Positions 33,644 through 41,001 of a DNA stretch of 64,000 bases are shown here, in pieces (position 1 is the first letter of the stretch; each line of letters begins with the position of its first letter). The notes below the pieces were generated by a model. That model saw only the letters and a program-made list of their open reading frames with translations, had not been told where the DNA came from and made no database searches. The stretch is taken from the NCBI GenBank assembly GCA_964414815.1, contig CAYPXY010000003.1, positions 124,001-188,000 of the forward strand. The letters run 5' to 3'. The position numbers were made by a program, and so were the translations under genes. The DNA comes from Mariniblastus sp964414815. GTDB lineage: Bacteria > Planctomycetota > Planctomycetia > Pirellulales > Pirellulaceae.

Positions 33644-35086
33644 ATGAAGAGACTATCGATATTCTACATTCTGGTGCTGGCGATTGCAGGCGCCGCCATT
33701 GCGGGCGTGCTGCAGCTTGGCTCGGATCTTCCTCCTCCCCCCGGGCAACTGATCGACCCGCACGGAATTCTGGCGACGGAATTCAGCCCTGAACCCACGC
33801 TGGAACCCATCCCTAATGGTTCCTTATTTTCGAACATCCTCGATGGGCTTCGCAAGAACCTCAATCACCCGCTGAGCCACCTGTTTGTGCAGCTTTTGAC
33901 CATCATTGTGGTCTCTCGTCTGACGGGACGTCTCTTCAGATTATTCGGTCAGCCATCGGTGGTCGGCGAGATGGCGGCGGGCATTCTGTTAGGCCCATCT
34001 CTATTCGGATGGCTTGCTCCAGATCTCTTTCAGTTTGTATTTCCCAAGGATTCGTTGGGAACACTGAAATTGCTGAGCCAGATCGGTGTTTGCCTGTTCA
34101 TGTTCTCGGTGGGTATGGAAGTCGACATCCGTCACGTGCGAGACAAGGCACACACGGCCGTCGCGGTCAGCCATTCCAGTATCGTCATTCCCTATTTGCT
34201 GGGCGTTGTGCTGGCCTATTTTCTCTACAGTCATCTGGCTGCTCCCAGAGCATCGTTTATTTCGTTCGCCCTGTTTATGGGGATTTCGATGAGCATCACT
34301 GCGTTTCCAGTCCTCGCGAGAATCCTGCAGGAACGAAACATGGTGAAAACTTCACTGGGAAATACAGCGATCACTTGTGCCGCCATTGGAGATATCACTG
34401 CCTGGAGCATCCTGGCGTTTGTGGTCGCCATCGTCAGTGCCACCAGTCTGTCAGGATCCGCGTTGAACTTGGTACTCGCTGGACTATTCGTCATCGTGAT
34501 GGTGTTCGGCGTGCGAAGAATCCTTCCTCTCTGCATCGGGCAAGAGCGGTTTCGCCAGGAGGAAATGTCCAAGGGAGTTCTGGCGATGATTATTTGCGTG
34601 GTCATGGCGTCCGCACTGTGTACCGAGGTGATTGGCGTCCATGCACTTTTCGGAGCATTTCTGGCGGGTGCGATCATGCCGGACGTCAATCAATTTCGAC
34701 ACAAAATCAATTTACGGGTTGAAAACTTCAGCACCGTGCTGCTGTTGCCATTGTTCTTTGCGGTCACCGGACTGCAAACCGAAGTGGGCTTACTGAACGA
34801 TGTCTCGGGTGGGTTGACCTGTCTATTGATCATCGCCGTCGCCACCTTGGGCAAGCTTGGTGGAAGTGCGATGGCGGCGCGGTTTTCAGGGTTGAACTGG
34901 AGCGAATCTCTGCAACTGGGTGCGCTGATGAATACACGCGGCTTGATGGAATTGATCGCGCTCAATATCGGCTATGAGTTGGGGATTCTGTCTCCACGAA
35001 TTTTTGCCATGCTGGTCATCATGGCGCTGGCAACAACCATGCTGACCGGGCCACTGTTGACGGTGTTTGCAAAAGTAAAAAGATAA
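33644..35086 (+). CDS. Cation/proton antiporter, CPA2 family
   Basis: A 480-residue membrane protein with about 13 helices. An N-terminal helix and short extracytoplasmic loop (about 1-75) precede the antiporter core: VGEMAAGILLGPSLFGWLAP, SIGVCLFMFSVGMEVD-like segment, FMGISMSITAFPVLARIL, and ACAAIGDITAWSIL with the ion-binding Asp region typical of CPA2. It exchanges Na+ or K+ for protons. No regulatory TrkA-N domain is attached. Monocistronic by position; a hairpin repeat and the tRNA-Glu gene follow. Start at 33644 lacks a strong ribosome binding site. Confidence 0.88.
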   Translation: MKRLSIFYILVLAIAGAAIAGVLQLGSDLPPPPGQLIDPHGILATEFSPEPTLEPIPNGSLFSNILDGLRKNLNHPLSHLFVQLLTIIVVSRLTGRLFRLFGQPSVVGEMAAGILLGPSLFGWLAPDLFQFVFPKDSLGTLKLLSQIGVCLFMFSVGMEVDIRHVRDKAHTAVAVSHSSIVIPYLLGVVLAYFLYSHLAAPRASFISFALFMGISMSITAFPVLARILQERNMVKTSLGNTAITCAAIGDITAWSILAFVVAIVSATSLSGSALNLVLAGLFVIVMVFGVRRILPLCIGQERFRQEEMSKGVLAMIICVVMASALCTEVIGVHALFGAFLAGAIMPDVNQFRHKINLRVENFSTVLLLPLFFAVTGLQTEVGLLNDVSGGLTCLLIIAVATLGKLGGSAMAARFSGLNWSESLQLGALMNTRGLMELIALNIGYELGILSPRIFAMLVIMALATTMLTGPLLTVFAKVKR

Positions 35087-35087
35087 A

Positions 35088-35149
35088 TGTGGAATAGACC
35101 TCCCGGGTTGTCATGCCCGTTTTCGACAGGCCGGGAGGCCTATCCCACA
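35088..35149. repeat. Hairpin repeat family GTGGGATAG, copy 1
   Basis: ATAGACCTCCCGG (35094-35106) pairs with CCGGGAGGCCTAT (35131-35143) with one mismatch, extended by inner TGTC/GACA. The right end reads CCTATCCCACA, the same outer arm as the element at 51640-51725. Confidence 0.75.
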
Positions 35150-35189
35150 AAAAAAGCCGCTCATCCGTATTGAATACAGATGAACGGCT
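35148..35189 (-). terminator. Intrinsic terminator of the tRNA-Glu gene
   Basis: On the minus strand AGCCG pairs with CGGCT, and inner TCATC/GATGA and GTATT/AATAC pairs (35155-35189) form an imperfect 15-bp stem, followed by seven T. It lies 9 bp downstream of the tRNA 3' end. Confidence 0.85.
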
Positions 35190-35197
35190 GTCAAAAA

Positions 35198-35270
35198 TGA
35201 CCCCACGGGGATTCGAACCCCGGTTACCGCCGTGAAAGGGCGGTGTCCTAGGCCTCTAGACGATGGGGCC
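35198..35270 (-). tRNA. tRNA-Glu (anticodon UUC)
   Basis: The 73-nt sequence folds as a cloverleaf: acceptor GGCCCCA/TGGGGTC with one G-U pair, anticodon stem CCGCC/GGCGG with loop CTTTCAC (anticodon TTC at 35234-35236), and T arm CGGGG-TTCGAAT-CCCCG. Discriminator base A. CCA is not encoded. A terminator follows directly. Confidence 0.97.
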
Positions 35271-35409
35271 AATTCCGATGAATTGAGAGACAGTACGATA
35301 GCCGAAGCAGGTGAAACCCGTCAAGTCCACGAACGAATTTTATCGACGGTTCATTGACCGGCCTGGGCGAAGCAAAAACGGGGCAATCAGGACGCCCCTA
35401 AGGACGCCC

Positions 35410-35622
35410 CTATTCCGCTCCCGATGCCGACGACAGGTTTTCGCCCGCGCTTTCCTGCTCCATACGCTTGATGGCATCGTAAACTTCCTGCCGGTGGACG
35501 GGAACCTCCATGGGCGCTTCAACACCCAATCGGACTTTGTCACCGCGAATCTCGACCACGACGATACGAATGTCGTCGTTAATTACAATGCTCTCGTTTT
35601 TCTTTCTGGATAGAACTAACAT
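35410..35622 (-). CDS. csrA: Carbon storage regulator CsrA
   Basis: A 70-residue CsrA: MLVLSRKKNESIVINDDIRI, GDKVRLGVEAP and VPVHRQEVYDAI match the RNA-binding dimer, with the conserved Arg in the C-terminal strand region. An AAGGAATGTAAGG sequence precedes the ATG at 35622, and the longer open frame has no support. CsrA binds GGA motifs in mRNA leaders to block translation. The gene stands alone, without the flagellar fliW or flgL genes it often accompanies. Confidence 0.93.
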   Translation of the reverse strand: MLVLSRKKNESIVINDDIRIVVVEIRGDKVRLGVEAPMEVPVHRQEVYDAIKRMEQESAGENLSSASGAE

Positions 35623-35893
35623 CCTTACATTCCTTTGTTGATTTCGGCTCCTGCCAGGAACCCCTAACAAACCGTTTCTCACAAACCCAGACGGGGGCTT
35701 GACAAAATATCGAAACTATCAATTCACATTCACTGTACGCATCAGAAGACAAAAAGCAATCAAAAACAGCTCGTTTATTTACGGTTTTCTTCAGAAAATT
35801 TGGCAAAAAAGTCCGCCTAACCGGAAAATAGGTCAAGTTGGCCGGCCAGGAACCCGAAAATGGACCTTTTTCCTGAAGTTTCGCGGCTCCCGC

Positions 35894-36036
35894 CCCACCC
35901 GGAAGGTGCCCTGGTGGAAACCTCGTGTACCACAGTTGGTAATATTCCAATCATAACCCGAATCGCAAGCGAGGGACCGCGTTTCATCCCTCGCTTGCGC
36001 TTCGGGTTGGGATTTCCACCAGCCCACCCGGAAGGT
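35894..36036. repeat. 22-bp hairpin flanked by 14-bp direct repeats
   Basis: AACCCG-AATCGCAAGCGAGGGA (35955-35976) pairs with 35987-36008 across a 10-nt loop with one mismatch. CCCACCCGGAAGGT occurs on both sides, at 35894-35907 and 36023-36036. This element occupies the middle of the 721-bp gap between csrA and the DUF2203 gene; the rest of that gap is AT-rich with nothing identified. Confidence 0.7.
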
Positions 36037-36343
36037 TCGGGCAGTTTGCTCGCATTATTGTGAAATCATAGTAGTAGCTACCCACCCTAGAACCAACAAT
36101 TTTTAAAAATTTCTGGCGCGGGATTTCCAAATTTTTGAATAAAATCGCGAACATCATTGGATCGCGGTTCTCATCTTTCTAATCCCCCCGTTTATCAATA
36201 TCCGATGATGTAATTATGATAGTTGGAAGGGAGCGGATTTTTGACACGACGCCGGAACCTCAACGCCGCGTGGATTGTCAAAGAGATAGACGACGATGTC
36301 GCCGTCATTCCTTAAACCTCAATGCGTCCATTTACCGACCGCA

Positions 36344-36805
36344 ATGAACACATCCAATTTATCCTCGAAAACCTTCAGCCTTCGACAAGCCAACCAGATG
36401 TTGCCGCTGGTTCAGTCGATTACCGAGGATGTCGTAGAGTTGTTCAAAGAGGTATCTCAAACGCGCGAGCGATTGCACGAACTGGGCAAAGTCCGGATTA
36501 CGACGCAAGACTCGGAGCAGATTTATCGCAACGAAGTGCTTTCCATCGAAGTCGGCGTCCAGGAGCAAAACGATGCCCTCGACGGATACATTCAGGAACT
36601 GGCCGATCTGGGCTTGGTGATTGATCGCGTCGTGGACGGCTTCGTTGATTTTCCGGCCGTTCGCATGAATGAGCGAATCTATCTATGCTGGCGGCTCGGC
36701 GAGCCCGAAGTCCGATTCTGGCGATACGAAGCCGATTCGGTCGAAGAACGTATTCCCGTGGACCTGGAGTTGATCCGCCAGTCGGGTGATCATGCGACTG
36801 TTTGA
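36344..36805 (+). CDS. DUF2203 family protein
   Basis: A 153-residue cytoplasmic protein of the DUF2203 family: an N-terminal helical half (TFSLRQANQMLPLVQSITED, heptad pattern to about 90) and a C-terminal strand region with GFVDFPAVRMNERIYLCWRLGE. Family function is unknown. The ATG at 36344 is preferred because the family normally starts close to the FSLRQAN segment; one at 36296 is also in frame and neither has a clear ribosome binding site. It overlaps tatD by 14 bp. Confidence 0.78.
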   Translation: MNTSNLSSKTFSLRQANQMLPLVQSITEDVVELFKEVSQTRERLHELGKVRITTQDSEQIYRNEVLSIEVGVQEQNDALDGYIQELADLGLVIDRVVDGFVDFPAVRMNERIYLCWRLGEPEVRFWRYEADSVEERIPVDLELIRQSGDHATV

Positions 36806-37571
36806 TACGCATGCTCACCTCGACGATGAGCAGTTGACGCCGATTCGTGATGCTCTGCTGCAGTCCGCCACCGAAACCGGTGTGGTCGGTATCAACTCGA
36901 TTGGAACCGATCTGAAATCCAGCCTCCGCTGTGTCGAGCTGGCTGAGCAGTACGATCGGGTCTACGCATCGGTCGGCGTTCATCCGAACTACTGCCAAGA
37001 CGCAACCGATCAGGACTGGCAACAGATTGTGAAACTGGCAAAACATCCCGCCGTCGTCGCGATTGGCGAAACGGGGCTGGACCGGTATCGCGACTATGCC
37101 CCGATTGAGCTTCAAAAAGAATGGTTCAAACGGCATATCGAATTGTCCTACGCCACGGGGAAACCGCTGGTCATTCATGTGCGCGATTGCGAGCCCGATA
37201 TTCTGGAGGTGTTGGCGGAAAATCGGCAAAGCGATAAAGTGCTTGGCATCCTGCATTCATTTGCAGGGGCTTGGGAAACCGCCCAACAATGTCTGGAATG
37301 GGGGATGTATATCAGCTTCAGCGGCATTGTCACCTACAAAAAAGCCGAGAATCTGCGAGCCATTTCCCTGAAGGTCCCCGATGACAGGATTCTCATAGAG
37401 ACCGATTCTCCCTATCTCTCGCCGCATCCAGTACGCGGCCAGCGACCCAACCATCCCGCTCTGGTCAAACACACAGCGCAGTGCCTCGCCGAGGTTCGAG
37501 GAATGACCGTCGAACAGTTCAGTGAATTGACCACCCGCAATGCCGAGCAGTTGCTGCTGAAACTCGGTTGA
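36792..37571 (+). CDS. TatD family metal-dependent hydrolase
   Basis: A 259-residue TIM-barrel hydrolase of the TatD DNase family. Metal ligands appear in FDTHAHLDD (His7, His9), IGETGLDRYR (Glu93), VIHVRDCE, LHSFAG and ETDSPYLSPHP. These enzymes act as 3'-5' exonucleases or D-aminoacyl-tRNA deacylase-like hydrolases depending on subgroup. The start at 36792 lies inside the DUF2203 gene, giving a 14-bp overlap and probable translational coupling. Confidence 0.93.
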   Translation: MRLFDTHAHLDDEQLTPIRDALLQSATETGVVGINSIGTDLKSSLRCVELAEQYDRVYASVGVHPNYCQDATDQDWQQIVKLAKHPAVVAIGETGLDRYRDYAPIELQKEWFKRHIELSYATGKPLVIHVRDCEPDILEVLAENRQSDKVLGILHSFAGAWETAQQCLEWGMYISFSGIVTYKKAENLRAISLKVPDDRILIETDSPYLSPHPVRGQRPNHPALVKHTAQCLAEVRGMTVEQFSELTTRNAEQLLLKLG

Positions 37572-37576
37572 TCGGG

Positions 37577-37829
37577 GGGCACACGGAGCCACTGAGTCAC
37601 AGAGATAGTGGATGCGTCCGTTAAGGCGACCGGCAGATAAAAGTTTACCCAAGCAGTATTGCGCTCGGTTGCGAGTCGCGGAGCGACTCGCCTACACTAC
37701 GGTACGTTTTTATCTGCCGGTCGCCTAATAGTGGATAGCGGACAAATAAGAGATTACCCATGACCACTCGCCAGACAATCGTACACTCAGGCGATTTCTC
37801 TGTGTCTTTGCGGCTCTGTGTGACCCATC
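37577..37829. repeat. Nested palindromic region
   Basis: An outer imperfect inverted repeat (37577-37607 with 37800-37829, CACACGGAGCC against GGCTCTGTGTG) encloses a perfect 19-bp inverted repeat (37624-37642 with 37708-37726, AGGCGACCGGCAGATAAAA) and a 9-bp hairpin GCGAGTCGC-GGA-GCGACTCGC (37671-37691). ATAGTGGAT flanks the 19-bp element at 37605-37613 and 37728-37736. This fills the 368-bp gap before the zinc peptidase gene. Confidence 0.8.
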
Positions 37830-37939
37830 ACCACCTCCCCTCGCGCCAGCTTTGGTATACCGATTGCTGATAAGAAATACCTACTGTTCAACTGACAGAA
37901 TTTCAGCCTATCGTTTTCACCGGCCTCGGGGAAATACAA

Positions 37940-38650
37940 ATGTTTTTTGATCCTCTCTTCTTCCTGTTTATCGCACCTGCTGTTCTGCTGGCGTTTGCCG
38001 CTCAGGCGATGGTGAAGTCGGCTTATGCAAAAATGAGCCGAGTCCCCGCCTCGATGACGGGCGCTCAAGCCGCTCGCCGAATCCTTGACGCGAACGGCCT
38101 GCAAAACGTGCGAGTCGAACCGATCGGTGGCGAACTTTCCGACCATTACGATCCGCGAGCTAAAACGTTGCGACTGAGCCAAGGTGTTTACGGTGTCAAC
38201 TCCATGTCGGCCGTTGGTATTGCCGCCCACGAAGCAGGCCATGCGCTTCAGGATGCCAAACGCTATGCACCGCTGGTGGTCCGCAATCTCGCCGTCCCCG
38301 CCGCAAACTTTGGCAGTAGCATCAGTACGCTTTTGCTGATGGCGGGACTGGGAATACTGATTGCCACAGGCAGTGCGCTCGGGAGCTGGATATTTCTGGC
38401 GGGAATCGTCAGTTTCGGCATGGTGGTGTTTTTTCAGTTGGTAAACCTGCCGGTTGAGTTTGACGCCAGCGCCCGTGCAAAAAAGATGTTGGGCGACCTT
38501 GGCATTGTCCGGCACATCGACATGCCCCATGTTAGCAAAGTCCTCAACGCGGCCGCGCTGACGTATGTGGCCGCCACGCTGCAAGCAGTCCTGACGCTGG
38601 CGTACTACATTTTCCGCTACGTTGGTATTGAGTCTGATCGGGAAAGCTGA
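37940..38650 (+). CDS. Neutral zinc metallopeptidase, YugP-like
   Basis: A 236-residue membrane protein of the Zn_peptidase_2 (YugP) family. It has an N-terminal helix (5-25), the zinc motif HEAGH at 97-101 in VGIAAHEAGHALQDA, two central helices (about 122-165) and ENDRFDASARAKKML-like helix at VEFDASARAKKML with the third ligand region. Role unknown; likely a membrane-bound protease. The next operon has its own promoter 15 bp after the stop. Confidence 0.88.
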   Translation: MFFDPLFFLFIAPAVLLAFAAQAMVKSAYAKMSRVPASMTGAQAARRILDANGLQNVRVEPIGGELSDHYDPRAKTLRLSQGVYGVNSMSAVGIAAHEAGHALQDAKRYAPLVVRNLAVPAANFGSSISTLLLMAGLGILIATGSALGSWIFLAGIVSFGMVVFFQLVNLPVEFDASARAKKMLGDLGIVRHIDMPHVSKVLNAAALTYVAATLQAVLTLAYYIFRYVGIESDRES

Positions 38651-38664
38651 AAGTTTTCGATCCG

Positions 38665-38694
38665 TTGACAAATCCCTGCGTCCATGACTATGAT
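38665..38694 (+). promoter_or_regulatory. Sigma70-type promoter of the metal ABC operon
   Basis: TTGACA (38665-38670), 18 bp, TATGAT (38689-38694): a perfect -35 and near-consensus -10, the strongest promoter seen in the window. Transcription would start near 38701. Confidence 0.7.
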
Positions 38695-38700
38695 ACAGGT

Positions 38701-38716
38701 TGTAGCCACGGCTACA
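38701..38716. promoter_or_regulatory. Candidate metal-repressor operator at the transcription start
   Basis: TGTAGCC-AC-GGCTACA is a perfect 7-bp inverted repeat placed at the predicted start site of the metal ABC operon. The operon encodes a DtxR-type repressor domain, so it is the obvious candidate to bind here. Similar GTAGCC palindromes may also be plain repeat DNA, so this is tentative. Confidence 0.4.
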
Positions 38717-38754
38717 CGTTGTTTCTAACTCGACAACCGAAAGATCGTAGCCGT

Positions 38755-39711
38755 ATGTGTGGCTGTCTTACTGGTATTCATAGTAATCACCGATTGCACC
38801 GACCGGGCTTTCTAGCTTTTTGGAGCATCGTCGTCTTGGGGCTAACCGGACCCTCAGTATCGGGGCAACCGGTCGAGCCACTCCGAAAAAAAATTATCAT
38901 CTGCTCGACGACCCAAATCGCGGACTTTGCGCGGCAAATTGTCCGGGATGACTGGGAAGTCAACTGTGTCCTTGGACCGGGGCAAGACCCTCACACCTAC
39001 GATGTCGGCAACGATGACCTGCTGGCCGTCAAACGAGCCGATCTTTGCATTCACAACGGCTGGAATCTTGAGGGCCACGACTGGATGCGAATTCTCGCCC
39101 AATCTGCCGGCAAGCCGCTGGTCACTTGTACGGACGGGGTCCCGCCGCTACGGGTCGACCGGAATGAAGAAGAGCAGTTTGTCAACGATCCTCACGCTTG
39201 GTTCGATGTGGATCGCGCCGCCATCTATGTTCAAAATATTCTCGATGCCGTCGTAAAACTCGATCCTGACAACACCGTCAAATTCCAGCTGCGGGCCGAA
39301 CAGTATCGGTTGCAATTGCGAGCGCTCGATTGCTGGATTCGCGAACAGGTTAACGCCATCCCTCGCGGACGCCGAATCCTGATGACCCACCACGACGCTT
39401 TTCGATATTTCTGCGCCACCTATGGATTTGAGTCCTTAACTCCGGTCGGCTGGACCACGGGTGAGTTGGTCGATGTGTCCATTGGCCAGCGACAGTCCAT
39501 GATTGAGCAAATTCGAACTCGTGGTATCAAAAGTATCTTCGTTGAATCCACCATCAATCAGGAACTGGTGGCCGGGATCGCCCGCGAAGCCGGAATCCAA
39601 ATTGGCGGGGAACTGTACTCCGACGCGATGGGAGCCAAAGGCACTATGGGAGAGACCTATATTGGCATGATGCGGCATAACGTGGAAACGATGGTCAAGC
39701 ACTTGAGGTAG
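38755..39711 (+). CDS. Metal ABC transporter substrate-binding protein (YtgA/ZnuA-like)
   Basis: The ATG at 38755 is chosen because it leads into a signal sequence (PGFLAFWSIVVLGLTGPSVS, cleavage near VSGQP); 318 residues. It has the cluster A-I solute-binding fold: GPGQDPHTYDVGNDDL (first metal His), NDPHAWFDVDRAA (second His), LMTHHDAFRYFC and VESTINQEL, GELYSDAMG with the terminal Asp. Such proteins deliver Mn, Fe or Zn to the permease. No His-rich loop, which argues against a typical ZnuA. First gene of a four-gene operon. Confidence 0.9.
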   Translation: MCGCLTGIHSNHRLHRPGFLAFWSIVVLGLTGPSVSGQPVEPLRKKIIICSTTQIADFARQIVRDDWEVNCVLGPGQDPHTYDVGNDDLLAVKRADLCIHNGWNLEGHDWMRILAQSAGKPLVTCTDGVPPLRVDRNEEEQFVNDPHAWFDVDRAAIYVQNILDAVVKLDPDNTVKFQLRAEQYRLQLRALDCWIREQVNAIPRGRRILMTHHDAFRYFCATYGFESLTPVGWTTGELVDVSIGQRQSMIEQIRTRGIKSIFVESTINQELVAGIAREAGIQIGGELYSDAMGAKGTMGETYIGMMRHNVETMVKHLR

Positions 39712-39718
39712 CAAAAAA

Positions 39719-40240
39719 ATGCGGGTATTGATAACGTTGGCGATTGTTTTTTTTCTGCTCGGGGGCACGTATGCCTACACCCGGTTTGCCGCGAACGTTC
39801 TGCCGTCTACTGGTCAATACTCGCCTCATTTTTCTGACCAGAAGTTCTCACTGGAAATATCGCGAACGTTTACTGCCGTTCCCGCATCCGACGAACCAAA
39901 CGCTCGGTCAGACCGGTTTCCTGACTTTCCTGCCGCCGCAATCCGTGTCCTGTTCAAAGGCGAGCCAATCTTGACACTTGAGGAAACCGTTGACCCGCGC
40001 GAACCGGTCTGGCTGGATGTGATTCCCGCCGTTGAAACAGGATTGAACGAGATTTTTGTCTTCGCGAGAACTGAGCCGCCCGCCAAGGGCGAATTAGCAG
40101 CCATGCAGGTTCAAATCCGATCCAGTAACCGAACCCTGGCCCAGTCAACGTTCACGAGTCAACCCGGTTCGCCATTCATCTACGGCTCGGTGGTCTTTGA
40201 ATCCCCTGACTCCAACGAGGCAATCGATGACGGTCACTAA
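39719..40240 (+). CDS. Membrane-anchored hypothetical protein of the metal ABC operon
   Basis: A 173-residue protein with an N-terminal helix (MRVLITLAIVFFLLGGTYAY) and a beta-rich extracytoplasmic remainder (IRVLFKGEPILTLEETVDPR, VETGLNEIFVFARTEPP). It starts 7 bp after the substrate-binding gene and overlaps the ATPase gene by 14 bp, so it belongs to the transport operon. I recognise no family. It could be an envelope partner of the transporter; the pattern of strands suggests an Ig-like domain. Confidence 0.72.
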   Translation: MRVLITLAIVFFLLGGTYAYTRFAANVLPSTGQYSPHFSDQKFSLEISRTFTAVPASDEPNARSDRFPDFPAAAIRVLFKGEPILTLEETVDPREPVWLDVIPAVETGLNEIFVFARTEPPAKGELAAMQVQIRSSNRTLAQSTFTSQPGSPFIYGSVVFESPDSNEAIDDGH

Positions 40241-41000
40241 GTCTCAACATCCCACAATATCCAGATCAGCTTTCAAGGTCTCGCACCTGACCGTCAGCTA
40301 CGGCAACGTACCGGCCCTGCTGGACATCTCGCTCGAAATTCCGCCGGGAAAACTCGTGGGGGTTGTCGGGCCCAACGGATCCGGCAAATCGACGCTCATC
40401 AAGGCGATGCTGGGCTTTATCAAACCCGATTTCGGCACCGTGGAAGTTTTTGGTCATGACATCGCCCGATACAAAAACCATATCGCCTACGTTCCGCAGC
40501 GGCGAGGAGTCGATTGGGATTTTCCGATCACGGTCCGCGAGGTGGCGGTGATGGGACGATATGGGATGCGGCGCTGGTGGCAGAACCTGACGACCGAAGA
40601 CTATCAACGAGCGGACGAATCGCTGGCCAAGGTTCGCATGACCCGATACGCCCACCGGCAGATCGGCCAGTTGTCCGGCGGGCAGCAGCAGCGTGTTTTT
40701 CTGGCGCGAGCATTAACTCAGGATGCGGAGATTCTTCTGCTCGATGAGCCATTTACCGGTGTCGATGTGGCCACCGAAGAAGCGATCCTGGAAGTCCTGA
40801 AAGAACTGAAATCTCAAGGCCGGACCGTGGTCGTGGTCCATCACGATTTGAGTACCGCCACTGAGTATTTCGATTTGCTGATTCTGCTCAACCAGCGACT
40901 CTATGGCTTCGGCCCGCCCACGGATGTGCTCGAACCCGAATTGCTGGGTGAAGTCTACGAGGGAAACATGAAAATCTTTGCGGAGATTGCAAAGCGCTGA
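40227..41000 (+). CDS. Metal ABC transporter ATP-binding protein (YtgB-like)
   Basis: A 257-residue ATPase. Walker A GPNGSGKST, Q-loop YVPQRRGVDWDFPITVREVA (the sequence typical of Mn/Zn/Fe importers), signature LSGGQQQRVFLARAL and Walker B ILLLDEPFTGVD, H-loop VVVHHD. The ATG at 40227 overlaps the preceding gene by 14 bp. The permease-repressor gene begins one base after its stop codon. Confidence 0.93.
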   Translation: MTVTKSQHPTISRSAFKVSHLTVSYGNVPALLDISLEIPPGKLVGVVGPNGSGKSTLIKAMLGFIKPDFGTVEVFGHDIARYKNHIAYVPQRRGVDWDFPITVREVAVMGRYGMRRWWQNLTTEDYQRADESLAKVRMTRYAHRQIGQLSGGQQQRVFLARALTQDAEILLLDEPFTGVDVATEEAILEVLKELKSQGRTVVVVHHDLSTATEYFDLLILLNQRLYGFGPPTDVLEPELLGEVYEGNMKIFAEIAKR

Positions 41001-41001
41001 A

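Noticed and set aside
35088..35149. Hairpin after the antiporter gene as its terminator
   Set aside because: No U tail on the plus strand, and the sequence belongs to a dispersed hairpin family; the U tail nearby serves the minus-strand tRNA-Glu terminator.
37787..38671. 294-codon minus-strand frame opposite the zinc peptidase gene
   Set aside because: The plus strand encodes a HEAGH peptidase with membrane helices; the antisense product is Gln/His/Arg-rich without features.
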